Shown here: positions 34,701 to 47,118 of the stretch, one piece after another
How positions within the stretch are numbered: the stretch's first letter is position 1
Layout: each line of letters starts with the position of its first letter
Source: Thuidium tamariscinum
Taxonomy: Eukaryota; Streptophyta; Bryopsida; Hypnales; Thuidiaceae
DNA: 64,000 nucleotides
Reading direction: 5' to 3'
Assembly: GCA_947034885.2 (NCBI GenBank)
Contig: OX344749.2
Coordinates: 2,557,501-2,621,500, forward strand
Program-made: the position numbers and the translations under genes
The notes under the pieces: generated by a model
The model's database searches: none
What the model saw: only the letters and a program-made list of their open reading frames with translations
What the model was told of the DNA's origin: nothing

Positions 34701-37700
34701 CGTTTCCACACGACATGGCAAGCAACGATTCACTCACATCAAAATCAGCATTGATTTGGAATCCTTGATTCTTTCCACTGGTTGGACTTGGATTAGCCAA
34801 ACTAGGTTCTGAGACCTTTACCCTAGCTGTATCCTGGAAAGAGAATGATGGTTGATCTGCAAGTGACAGTTCACGTCCACAACCAGTAAGCAGCAGCAGT
34901 ACTTTAGTTAAATGTTGATACACTCATGTATCCCGATATTTGCACCTATAAACTTTGATACGTACCATGAAGTCCAAGAGAACAACCGCCACAGTGGTGA
35001 CATTAAACATTACCAAAAACGATAATTATACCTGAACTCTTCTCTTCAAAAGTGTGTGAAAGGGAAGAAACTGGCGCTTTTCCTTTGCTTCGAGCCTTTG
35101 TACCCTGTTCAGTCCCCTTCCATGAAAAACCGGCAGCAGAGGAGAGGTCATGCTCCAGATTGCGACCACGTCCAGAAGGTCCAGCTTCTTCCAGATTCTG
35201 AGGCCCTGGGAGATCCCAAGACTACAAAACCACACCAGGTAAGAATCATTTGTGAAACGCAGGTTACGGGTAACATGAGAACCTCAACACAATATATTCA
35301 AAGCAGAGGAACAGTTTGCAGACAGTCTACCTGCATAGTCTGGCGTGCCTTGTCGTTTATCATACTTGTAGTCAGTTCGGTAGGTGGACGCTCCCTGACC
35401 AGTGCCAGTTCTGTGTCTAAGGATTTCTCTTTCGGAGAAGGAGTCATCATGTCCAAAGTTTCCAAAATCTTGCGAGCTGTTGCACTCGCTCTTTCAGGTA
35501 CAGATGCAGTTGGACCCATCGCAGAACCTCTAGTCTCCTCCTTCTGTTATTGGGAGTTGATCACGTTACTTTTATCATGAAGCAGCCAAACCCATTCTAC
35601 TAGAGATACCGCCTACTGAACATACTTCTATTAAAACGAACCCTTATTAGCATCATGGTTCAAAATCAAGATATGGGTCCAATACAAAACACCGATTCAT
35701 AAATTCTACATTGCTCGTATCCATCGCATAAACAGAATTGCCGTACATAATTAAGGTTCTCACCTCGGTATCAGTACTCCGGTTCCACATCGTAATCGAC
35801 TTTTGTTTGACATCAGTGGGCGTCTGCAATATCCTTGGAGGAGGGTACATGCTCAAGCCTCCTCTCCTTTGCAAACCACTAGCTGGACTCGGTGTATATA
35901 AGGATGACCTGGGTCTTAATCGTCGAATAGGTCCACCTGAAGAATAAACACCATCCTCCAGAGCCGCAGAACCTCTCTTTTTGGATCCCTGCAAAAACAG
36001 ACAGGAACCTTAATCAATGCACATTTATTACGAAAAATAGCCAAATCGCCCAGTACAAGCAATATCAGGACAGCTTTTACAGATCAAAAAAGCGCACACA
36101 TATGAACGTTAAGAGTGCCACTTGCACCTTCTAAATCGATAGAAATAAAAATTCACAAGAATCACGGAATTAAAAAATAAGCTTCTGCTCTTGTTAAGAG
36201 ACTATGAACGTTTTGGAAATTCAAAATAAAGTAGACGCCTACCTCTCCAGAAAGTGGATACCCAATTGCCGGGCTGGGTGTATTGGTACGAGCAACGGGC
36301 AGTAGACGTCCAACTGTGCGACTAACAGGTGGAGTTCTTAAATTCTCATCCAAACCCCCATCACGATTGCGGACAACACCTGGAGCAACACTAGCAGGTT
36401 CATACTGAGTAGAAATGCTGGTTGCTTGCTGCTTCCTCAGTAGATACGGCGAAGGCTGGTAAGGAGAGAGGCGTAGTTGACCTGGAATCTTCTCCCGAGT
36501 AAGAGTTACCCTGGTTGGTGTCACCACTCTTGTGACTCGCTCTCCCATAAAAGCTCTGGCAACATCAACTGCCACTACTTCTCCCACCTAGGACAGGCAG
36601 TCGTGAGCAAATCAATCGGTCAGAAGAAAGAGAACTCCTCAAATATGTCACAAGAACGATATGGAGAAAGATAACCCACGACAATCCCAGACAGGTGCTT
36701 GTATACCCCTCCCATACCTCGGAGGTTCCAGCCTCTGTAAGAGTGCCATTTTCTTTTCCAGATCCCCCCGGCCAAAGGTTAGATTTCTGCTCCTGCCGAG
36801 CTTTCGTCCTTTCCTCCCTCCATCTCTGTGCGTCGGAAAGCTGTCCATTGCTGGGAGCGGACTCGATAGCCAGAACTGGATTCACAAGAGAAGTTCTTCT
36901 TTGTCCTTCAATGTTTACATGATCCAGTTGCTCTTCTGCAGTTCCATTCTCCTTGACATATGACCTCAGACTCGCTATCAGCTTCTCAGCCTCTTCCCTG
37001 TCAGAGGGAAGAGTACTGTTTTAATCCAGAGATAATGACATTGGAAGTGTAAAGTCCATATGGCTGGACAGGAAAGCTGGATTCAATAGGCATGCGATCA
37101 AAAAACGCAAGATTTCTCTGCTCCGGGGTTGTTAAGGAGAACATATCTGAGTCTAGCATCTGTATGGAAACCACAAGCAACCAACGAAACGCTGAAGTAC
37201 CTTGGGAATGTCCTCTTCATCCAACTTTCTACTTCTGATTCCTCGCCATGTTGACTTCCTCCTTCCCTAGACTCCTGCACAATTAGGGGTCGACAAAACT
37301 ATCAACTGATTGAAAAATATTCATGGATCAACCGAACAACGTGATGACTCTTCCATTCACCTCATCCACCAATAATGAATCAACAGAAACAGAGCATGGG
37401 AATAGCTGGACTATGAGAAGACAACACAATAGTATGAAGAATCGGAAAACTTGAGGGGTTTTCATGAAATCCACAAGAAATGCTTACAGCTTCGGCAGCT
37501 GACGGTGACAACATATCCGTCGGACCTTCAATAGTATCCACTGCGAACGAGGGACAGTGAGGGAATGTCAAAAATTGCCGGTCCCCAGTCCCAAGGCAAT
37601 CAAATCAGTAGACAAATTATTCCACTTCTCCGACATCAGGACAACCGCCACTAAATCCAGAGCAAATTTGACAATGTATCCGTTACAAGCTGAAGACTAT

Positions 37701-38133
37701 GATCAGGCTCCCTTAAACAAAAGCAACCGCAAATTGTAAAATTCCATATCATAATTCACCAACTCATGCAAAACGCAAAATCACTACCCTCACCAGCAGG
37801 TTTCTCTGCGTCATTCAACAGCAACATACCGCCACCGGCGGGGCGCTTAAAAAACGACGAATATAGATACGAAGCTCCAGTAGTGACAATCTTGGAAGCA
37901 GTCCCGAGCAACCTCGCCCCTAACCAGCCGTCCCGCTTGGCGCCCTCCCCATTCGTAATATTGTTTACCAACACAGCCGCCTGCGGTCCCGCCGAGGCAT
38001 GCCGCCCCATGGCCGGCCGGTCGTAAGGCGTGCTATTCCGCTTCGGCGCGCGCCTGGAACGCATCTTGCCCCCTCCTCCGCCATAAGGCGACCTCTCCCC
38101 ATTCTGCAGGGGAGTGTAGGTCATTCCTGCCAT
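31743..38133 (-). CDS. NUP1: Plant nuclear-basket nucleoporin NUP1/NUP136-like (FG repeats)
   Basis: Thirteen exons on the minus strand: 38133-37794, 37540-37488, 37274-37201, 36997-36718, 36587-36243, 35988-35764, 35543-35331, 35221-35032, 34856-34738, 34552-34059, 33913-33723, 33561-33163 and 33019-31743. All junctions are GT-AG and in phase, giving 1399 residues with no stop. The N-terminus has the plant NUP136 signature: a glycine run, a basic patch [10 protein letters not shown] and TPYDRP (residues 18-40), then [28 protein letters not shown] (about 375) and [19 protein letters not shown] (about 455). From about residue 690 it is FG-rich, including nine-residue tandem repeats (about 1080-1157). 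It ends with a basic tail, [18 protein letters not shown]136 is the plant counterpart of Nup153; it anchors in the nuclear basket and binds transport factors through FG repeats. The start at 38133 is preferred because the signature follows directly; an ATG at 38181 is in frame. Confidence 0.9.
32473..32705 (-). repeat. 27-bp minisatellite inside the nucleoporin FG region
   Basis: About nine head-to-tail 27-bp units each encode a variant of AFGASSTPA. Units differ at few positions (FGV, PSF), which points to recent expansion by unequal exchange. The opposite strand is open through the array, a by-product of the repeat. Confidence 0.85.
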
Positions 38134-38358
38134 TCTTTCTCCCTCTCCAACAATCAATCTATTGCAACAATCGGAAAACAAAAATCCCGTTATCTATTCC
38201 CTGCACCAAAACGCCTCGCACAAAGTCCAGCTCGCGACGCACCGGCCTCCACACGGCATGATCCTGTATCCCGAATCCCCACCAGATTTCGGCCAACGCT
38301 CCCGCTCCCTCCCCCGCTCCTTGCGAAAGAGAAAAAAAAAGAGCTTCGCAACGATGGC

Positions 38359-38367
38359 TTAGGGTTT
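38359..38367 (-). promoter_or_regulatory. Telo-box AAACCCTAA upstream of the nucleoporin gene
   Basis: On the minus strand this reads AAACCCTAA, 226 bp before the inferred ATG at 38133, in a GC-rich stretch that looks like a promoter. Plant telo-boxes have this sequence and position in many growth-related genes. Confidence 0.45.
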
Positions 38368-41031
38368 CGTTTCAAAGAGTCCAGGGTCTGCGAAAGACAA
38401 GTCTACGCCCGTTTCCCGCCCATGCCCGTGCGTGAGGAGAAGAGTCTACGACCGCGAAAACTGGGACCCTCTTTTTCTGGCGCCAACAGCTGCCTCGGTG
38501 GCGGGCTGCTGTCCAGCGTGGCCGCTTGCCTGGCGTTCCCCCTGCCCGTTCGATCGGGCTGCCCGTCTGCCCGTCTGCCCGCTGCTACTGGTCACATCCA
38601 CCTGCAATTTGAATAAATTCTCGGCCATAAATACGGTATTGGGCAGGAGAGGACAAGTCTTGTTGATATGGCCTCTCTAAGTTAATGGAATTCCTGAAGG
38701 AGTACAACAGTGGTACCGTATTTTATTGACAGTTGTATGAGTTTGTACAGCTATTTTAAAAATAAAATTGGGACGGTGATGGGATTTGATGTTTTAAGAA
38801 ATTAACCCCAAGGTACATGCACTTATAGTGATCATCGTCCAAAATGTGACATCTGCAATTGAATCAAATAGCAATGCAAAAATTTAGATTCTTCCTCGGT
38901 TTCTACAATGGAAACACCCTAAACCGTCCAAATAAGGAATTTAGCATAGCTAGAGTCATCTTTTTCAAAAAATGATATTTTTCTAGTATTAGCGAGTGAA
39001 AATCATGAATAGTCAAGAAAAAATTAAATTTTTCGGTATCAGTATGTAATTCCTATAAATTTCTAAAGTGTTAGTTCCCTAGAGCAGTGGAATCGTCCTA
39101 TAGGTGTACCTTTAACTGAACACCTGCTGAAATCAGTTGTTAGTGAATAAAAACTATACATGTGTCTTACAACTGCATCAGTAAATTAGAAATAAATATT
39201 TGTCGGACGCTTTAATGAATACTTGTGGACAAATTTAGTAGATACTCTAGGGTCCAGGAATAGGTACAGGGACGGAAATGGGTGTTTCTCCTTTAAATAT
39301 TACTGGTATGAGTGTTTCCTCAGTAAAATTCAAAAAAAATATTAATATTATTTAGAAATAAAAGGAGTATTAACCCTTTGGGATCTCTCTATACGACATA
39401 TGTTTTATCTTATAACTCTTCAATTGTAGTTAAAATATACAAATTGTAATACATTGTTGTTTATATATTATCATAGTCATTAAACTATTCTATATTGAAA
39501 AGTGTTTAGTCAATGCTATTCTTATCAAATACCACCAAATTTTAAAATATACTATATAACTACAAAGGGCTTCGGTCCTTGTGGGGTTACTAAACTATAT
39601 ATGTAGATATATATAGAAAGAAAAAATATATAAATACATAGACATATAGATATAGATCTATAAATATATATATATATATATATACATATTCAATTAGGAA
39701 ATCAAAAATTATTTTGATTTTATTATAGTGTTGAATTTACTCTACCCTTCAAAAAATATTTTGACATTTCATAAGATTTTCAAAAAATACATTTTATTTG
39801 AAAACAATAAATAAGTCCCATTGATGTTAGTGTCAATTCTAGTTGCATTGACCTTACATAAGATTGTTATTTTCTTAAGTTGAAAGTTAAATTGTAGAAC
39901 CAAAATTAATTTAATTGAAAAGAATTATAAAAAAAACTCTTTGGGATATAAGATTTAAATATTTTTTCACCTCCAATTAACAGATGGAGAAAATTGTTTG
40001 ATATGAATAAAATTCGATGAAAAATCAAAAAATCTTTTATGAATCTTCATTTTTTAGTTTCAACTATCCCCTAAATGTTTAATGAAAAATTTGAAGGATT
40101 AGAAAATTTGAGGATTTGTAATTTAAAGTAAATATGAAGCAATTTATACTTGTATGATATAGACTAAATTTTGAAATGAATGATACATTTTATTCTAAAA
40201 TAAAATTTCCTATTTATATCTTGTATATCCATAAAATCATTTTAGTTATTTGCTCCAAATTGACATTGCATTTTGCCATATTATTGAAAAGATTCATTCC
40301 TAAACAAATTTAAGATTTACTTGTAGCTGATTTGTTTATATGATGTTGTAAAGTAATTTCTCTATATGACTTGAAAATAGCAACTTAATAGAGTATTTTA
40401 GTGTGATTTCAATTTTTTCATCCATTCTATTTCAATAGCAATTCTATCTATATTTATAGATTGAATTTAAGTAATTGAATTTTTTAAAATTCTTTTGAAA
40501 TGTAAACAAGATGATCCATTAGATGAAATTTGAAGGCTCTAAGAGATTGCAAGTTCCTGCATTCTAGGAATGCAGAAAGTACAGAAATTGCAGAAATCTG
40601 ATGTGGCAAGGGTAGTGCTATGTCATTTTTTTTTAATATGTAAATTTTTTCTTGAACTTCTTCTTGCATTTAAGGACCCAAATTTTTTTCCAAAAATGTT
40701 GGCTTGATATCAACCGGTTGTTTGGGGGACTATTTTAGGAATAGACATGAAACAACCCTTTGGAGGCTTCAAATTTCATCTAATGCATAAAATTTCAACC
40801 TTGTTCCCTGAATAAGCACTTACATAATGGAATGTTTAGTCTTCTAAATTTCTAAAGAGCCCCCAAATAACATTGGAACACAATAAAATATAATAAAATA
40901 TTTGTCAATATAGAAAATTAGATTAAATTTCACTTATTTAGAAATAAAAAATTCTGTGTGATGTCAACAAACCTTCATTTTCAAGGAAAACCTTCATTTG
41001 GATCCTTAGGAGATGCTATAATTTACCATCA
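38368..41031. other. GC-rich promoter flank grading into AT-rich repeats
   Basis: The part to about 38690 is GC-rich, contains a repeated GCCCGTCTGCCC string near 38560, and probably belongs to the nucleoporin promoter region. Beyond it the DNA is AT-rich, with a TA-dinucleotide run near 39665 and orphan element ends starting TTAACCCC (38802) and TTAACCC (39370). I see no coding region. Confidence 0.35.
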
Positions 41032-42003
41032 TTAACCCCAAAACGACAAAGAGGACAAAAAGTGTCCTCACAAAGTTTTAAGTCCAATTCAAAGTGCCGT
41101 AACTTTTGCATCTAAGGTCCAAATTCAATGAAACTTGTTGGAAAAGTTGCGCAATCTCTTCTAGTTTGTGTGGTAAAATTTTCAAATCAATCCAAGTTAT
41201 AATGAAATTTTGGTGGCCAATCAAACTTTACAGCTCAATTTGATTTCACCAAACTGCATTTTAGGGCTGCAACTTCGGGGGCTTGTATCTACATCTAATG
41301 TTTTTTTTCAGTAAGATTTGATGGGTTTTGTTCCCCTTGAAGTCTACTTATTGTGATAAAATGTTCATATCAATCCAAATTGTTTTGAATGTTTTGGAGT
41401 GATTCAAAGTTCAACATCCTGCCATTATTCGAGTACAGTGAACTTTGGCAGCTTGTTTCTTCTTCATAAAAAGGCCATTTTCAATCATTCTTTTTGGAAA
41501 AGTTGCGCATAATAGTCTTGTTTGTGTGGCTAAAATTTCATGCTAATCCAAGAATTAATGAGTGATTGAGAAGCATTCTAGTAGAAGGAGGTTCTACTTT
41601 CGATGTGTTTTTTGCAATCTTTCTTGCTGTTTTTTGACATTTCAAAGTCGTTTTGTAGACACAATGAGTCAATTGAATGAAATTTTTTTACCATTGTGTT
41701 TGTATACTAGTTTTGAATCATTTTGTAGTATAAAGTTTTTTCATTTGAGTAGGTTTAGAAATCAGATTTCACCTCCAAATGTGTTTTTGGGAAAATTTCA
41801 GCATCCATTTTCAACATTAAAACATTATGATCTTGCAATTTGTGCAGTCAAATGACTTCAAATTTTGTACATGTCATCTACAACATGTAAATTACAAGAT
41901 TGTATGGTTGAGGTTTGAATAACATGAAGACATTCAAATCCATAAAGCTTCAAAAGCAATGATGTTTTTGAACCCTGAAAATGAAATGTCACTTTGGGGT
42001 TAA
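41032..42003. mobile_element. Second complete TTAA-flanked non-autonomous element
   Basis: TTAA at 41032-41035 and 42000-42003 brackets 964 bp. The ends are CCCCAAAACGACAAAG and, read inward from the right, CCCCAAAGTGACATTTC. This is the same design as 8169-9101 (CCCC-starting ends, TTAA site, about 0.95 kb, no transposase), with a sub-terminal CGTAACTTTTGCATC phrase. The interior sequence differs, so it is a separate subfamily. Confidence 0.7.
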
Positions 42004-45000
42004 GCTGCACTAGCATTCAATGTTCAAATCAAATTTACAAATTGGAGATATCCCTGTTATCTTATTCATCATGGGGGGGACAAAATATATTTTTGAACCT
42101 TCCAATACACCTTGATAGAGACATGGAGCCATATTCAATATAAGTAAGAAGTAAATATCATTCAATGTTATTATGACATTTAATTGGAATGACAAGAAAG
42201 GAACTTATGTGACTATTAATGAACAATGCCTTATGAGTAGCTACCCTAAAATATTTAATATAATGGTTTGTTTTTTAAGCCCCCTATAAATATACTATAG
42301 CACGAATAGTCCTTCCTATGTGAATGAAAGAAAATACAATATGAATAGAGCATTCGTTGATTTTCATCTTCTAACTTCTGTAACTTTTGTATTGTAACTC
42401 CAATGATGGAGAATGTAAGTCAAAAGAGACATGGTTAATTGGTTCTTGTAGAATATGCTTATTTGAATTCTTAGTGAATTATATATGGTAATTATTTTTA
42501 AAGGTGAAAGACCTTATGAAAAACAATATACTTAAGTAGTAAGGTATATCAATTGCTTTACTTCTTTTATCCACTATTAATATCTTTGTGCAATTAGTGA
42601 TTGCAATAGTTGATTACATTGAAGATTTGATATTATAAAGGTACAATTTTTTTATAAGAGTCCAATAACAAAAAATCATACATGAGTTGGAAAAATGAAG
42701 ATGATTTTAGGATGCATGATTTTTACTTCTTTTTTTCAAAATTTTACACTTCAAAGATGTTTATCTTATACAAACTTATAAAATTTGTAAATTTTTGGTT
42801 ATTTTAATGCATTTTGCATTTTTTCTTTATAATTTTTATTTTATGATTTTTTTCTTTATATTATAATTAAAATACCAAATACCATGTGATTTACTTATCA
42901 ATTCTAATAAATGTCAAATAAACATATCAAAACTTAGAAATGATTTTAAGATTAATTGAAAGTGTACAGCTTGAATTTTCTTACCATCATTCTTTATTGC
43001 TACATATACATTTATAACTTGAGAAGAAATTTCAAACTCATGGAGTTGACTTTGTCATATTCATCAATATATTATAATTTGATTGAAGTTCTATAATTGT
43101 AATTGTAATTTTATAATTATAATTCTATAGAATTATTCATTAGTATTTATATTATAATCATTATTTTTTTAAATTATATTTTTTACAACATCATATAGTA
43201 TATTTTGCATGTATTTACAAACTTGTGTCATGCATTGGATGGATTATGAATGATTTTAAGAACTTTGTGTAAGAATTATTTGAATTCAACAAAATCCATT
43301 GAAATATTAGGAAAAGTCACACCTTCTTCATTTCAATTTCAATTCTTATAGAATGTAAACATGGTGCTTTCTCATTGGTTGTTAATGGCTTTTAGAACTT
43401 CAATTCTTCAAAAATTGATAATAGCATTTTTTCTCTTTCAAAGTTGAAAAAATGGGCTTGAAAAAAAATTCCATCAAATTTTTTTAATCTTGAGTTCTAC
43501 AAGTTCATTCATTGACTATCCCCAATCACTAAAGCGTTTATGCATGTATAAGTGGTAAGATCTCTTCATCTCCCTAATTGGGCCCCTATTTTTTGCATCA
43601 AACTTTGCTAGTAGTGCATTCTTGAGTTTTCATTTAGCATGCTCCAAACAACAAAAAGGAAGGTCAAACCTTCTTTATGCACAATGGCTCCTTATTGGCT
43701 TTTCAATTGTCTCACCAACCTCTCATTCTTCAAGAAAATTTGCTTCTCAGAAAAGGTGTGATTGCCCCTATGATGAGAAAGTAGATTTTGTCAGTCCTCT
43801 AGTGATGTGAATAATGTCACTACTTCATACTTAATGAATGTTTAGCAAGTTTTAAAGTCAAATCATACAAAGATTGCTAGAAAAAAATTCAAAAATAAAG
43901 ATTTTCTAATCTAAAAGCTTTTCAAGCTCAAACTAGATTTATGTTTTTCTCTCACCTACAAACTCTTCAAGGTACAAAGATTAGTGGATTTTCTATCCAA
44001 GTCTAAATGTTTGAAGTTTAATAGTGATTTTTTTTAGTTTTGTTAAAGATGAGTCTCAAAAGTCCTTGAATCTTTAAAAGGATTAGATTGAATATTCATT
44101 TGAAAATTTGAAAAATTCAATAATCAAATGAAGAAATGGTTCTCATATGATATTTTTCTAATGGTAATCTATAATTGTTGACAACTTCATAATATAATGT
44201 GATTATAATTTAATGAATTAATTAATTTTTATTATACATTTAATCTTCAAGGTTATAATTACTTTTTAGAAAAAAATTATTATGTTTTAACTACAAAAGG
44301 TAGAGAGATTGAATAATCAATAAAAATCTCCATCCAAAAGCTTTTTTTTGTGCAAATTTTCTTGTTTAAAGTTTGAAGGAATCCTTACCTTACATAAAAC
44401 TTTCAAAACTTACCATAAATTGATTGCATTCATAAGGGCTTACTTTGAACTATCTCAAATTGTTCCAAACCAGTTGGATTCATGAAATGTTATAGGATAT
44501 CAATGACTTTAAAGGAAACTTTCATGTTTCTATTCCTTTCTAATTAAATATCATACTTTTTCAATTTATATGTGATATTCTTGTGCTCTTTTTTTCTACA
44601 TTGATAATCTATAACTACATTGTTTTCTCCTATCTATGCATATCACATTGATTTGCCAAAGTTACAATATTATAAATAAGTACAACCCCAAAATTTGATT
44701 ATATTGTATTCATTTTTACAAAACAATGTTTTGAAGTCACACTAGTTTGTACCCTCACTAACATAATAGACCATGCTTTAGATTAGTAGAAGTAACGACA
44801 AGTGGTGCTAAAATACACAACATGAAAAATGTATTTACCACAATTGGTTGAGATGCAACTATGTATCCTAAATAAGTGACTCACAACCACAATCCTTTGT
44901 ATTTGCACCAATTTTAATATAGAGATTGTTATAGTTGCAAAGTAGTTGCAAAGATAGTTGCAAAATGAAGTTTAGGGTTATAAAAATGTAACAAAAGAAT

Positions 45001-46046
45001 TGATGTGACATATTTTGAGTCCATTATGTAAAATTGCAATTGCATGTAATCTAAAATTCAATAACAACTCAACTAGAAAGCAACTAAAAAACAATTGGAG
45101 TTCCATTGAAAAGCAATGATAGAGCAATTGTAATTCAACTAGAAAGCAACTAGAGTATGACCAAAGTTCAACTAAAAAAAGATTAGACTTTAATAAAATT
45201 ACAAGTATGGGAGTTTCTACCTTAATATGAAGCACCACATTCTTCATGGTATTAACCCCTAAATGTCCAAGCCTTTTCAAGTGTGTTTTGACTATGGAAA
45301 AAGTACATGGGCTGTCATCTCTAATGAAGCAAGTTGATTTTTTTTCAAAATCTAACCGTATAGATGTTTTAAGAGTTTGTTTATCATTAAGTACACAAAT
45401 TTCGAGTGTATAGGAGTTGTGAGATTATAATGAGAGAAGAGTACATTTCTTATATTTAGTATGCTGCCTTTTCCAACAATGTTTCCCAAATTTGCATATA
45501 ATTTTTTGGGGGATTGGAGGTGACATAAACAACTCCATAGAGTGTTAGCACACTAAAATACACTTCTAAGAAACTTGATTTCATGTGAAAAGCTATTAAA
45601 CTCATTGCACAATCCACCTTGCAATTGCTAAAATGCATTATTTTTTAAAAGTAGAAATTGCAAATAGCTCCAAATCAATAGTTGTATGTTAAAATTTTCA
45701 ATGGTGAATATCACAAAAACACTTTATACTTTCTATTGGAACTATTCTTGAAGCAAATGGATATGTACAATTTCTTAGATCTCAAATCAAGTGAAATTGC
45801 TAAATGTTAGGAAATGAAGTAAAATTGGCAAGTCTTACTCTTCACTTTTTGTACATGTATGCCTTTGAAGACCTCTCAATAATCAAAGATGTACTTTTTA
45901 CAGTAAAAAATGAAAGTTTTCAATAGTTAACCCTTAAAACTGCTTGAATTTTTTTTAAAAGGGTCAAAGGAATTTAACCGCCTGCTCAGAAATGGGCCTG
46001 AAATTTCAGATCAACCATATATGGTTGACTAGGCAGTTAGGGATTA
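42004..46046. other. AT-rich intergenic DNA
   Basis: There is no supportable gene. Near 45060-45180 a short, irregular repeat of CAACTAGAAAGCAACTA-like units is present. TTAACCCC at 45252 and TTAACCC at 45927 look like orphan ends of TTAA-type elements. TCAACCATATATGGTTGA near 46013 is a perfect 18-bp palindrome. Confidence 0.35.
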
Positions 46047-46200
46047 AGGTAAACTATCCCATTATAGGCAAAATAGGAGCAAATTAATTATGGGCAAAAT
46101 TGCAATGGTGTAATATTTTACAACTTGAATTTTTACCATTACAATTTTGCCTACAATAGGTTGCTTTCATTTTGCCTATAATGCTAGGGTGGTTTACCTT
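46047..46200. mobile_element. Small foldback MITE
   Basis: Two inverted arms of about 65 bp, starting AAGGTAAACTATCCC on the left and AAGGTAAACCACCCT on the right, share ATTATAGGCAAAAT and GGCAAAATTG(C/T)AATGGT. They enclose a short spacer, for a total of 154 bp. There is no clear target duplication. Confidence 0.55.
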
Positions 46201-46775
46201 CATTCATGTTGATGTGTCAAGAAAAGAAGAATTTGCAAAATGGAAGATCCTACATTGAGATTCTTTCCAAGCTGCAATTTATGGTAGAAGCATTCAAATG
46301 GAACACTAATTGTTCATGGACACTTAGAGAAAAACTTAGATCCAAGTGCAAGTGACCTCAAAGAAGACATGTGGGGTTCTAAAGTAGGCAAGTGAGATTT
46401 CAAGGAGTTGTCACTCTTTCAAAAAATGGCCAATCATCCACATAGGATTGAGGATTAGAGTGTGTTGCTTCTGGATGTTTTTGTGTTCACTTTGGTGTTA
46501 ATTTAGTGTTCATAGTAGGTGCATCTATACAATTGTTTTCAAAAATTCATATTATATTCATATATGTTTAGAAAATATAAAACTAATTTTCTTCCAAACC
46601 ATTTCCTAACAAACACTCATCATTTATCCCTATGTGTCCCTTCCAAATCAAGAGATCTAAAGTAAATTAGTGTTTCATATAGGTGCTTCTACCTTATTTT
46701 GTCTGTGAAACTCCAAATCTCAATTCCCCTTTTTATGATTTTTGTGGGGAAAAAATGTTACGAGGTTGGATTTGA

Positions 46776-47118
46776 GGGCCGTTTTACACCAAGAGTTGGA
46801 GCCAATTTGGTGTATCTGGGGTCAAGAATTCTAGCTTGTGATTGGTTGAAAGGCTAAAATCAATCCCAATCCCTTTATACCAAGAGGTTGGGCTAATTTT
46901 CCATGTCACAATGTTTTTTTCTCAAATAGATGATCTGACATGGCCCCAACAAAGCCCTAGCTTGTTGAATTGGGTGCACCAAAAATGAGAGACCAATTTG
47001 GGGCCAAGAAGATTAATGTTAGATTAGATGAGGCCGCCCTTCAACCCAAAAATGGGCTGAAATTTTTGGCAATTTGCTTGGTAACAAATTGGCCCAGCTT
47101 CTAGGTATAAAGCGACCC
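46776..47118. mobile_element. 343-bp inverted-repeat element with an internal third copy
   Basis: The termini are GGGCCGTTTTACACCAAGAG and, read inward from the right, GGGTCGCTTTATACCTAGAA. Both run on to GCCAATTTG. A third copy of the motif (TTTATACCAAGAGGTTGGGC) lies inside near 46872 in direct orientation. The superfamily is undecided because no target duplication is clear. It marks the switch from AT-rich DNA to the GC-richer gene region. Confidence 0.5.

Noticed and set aside
37999-38616. Plus-strand frame of 205 codons divergent from the nucleoporin gene
   Set aside because: It overlaps nucleoporin exon 1 and the GC-rich promoter in antisense, and is Arg/Pro/Ser-rich without a domain.
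41562-41855. 97-codon plus-strand frame
   Set aside because: It lies inside a TTAA-flanked element, is Phe/Leu/Ser-rich, and shows no transposase motif.
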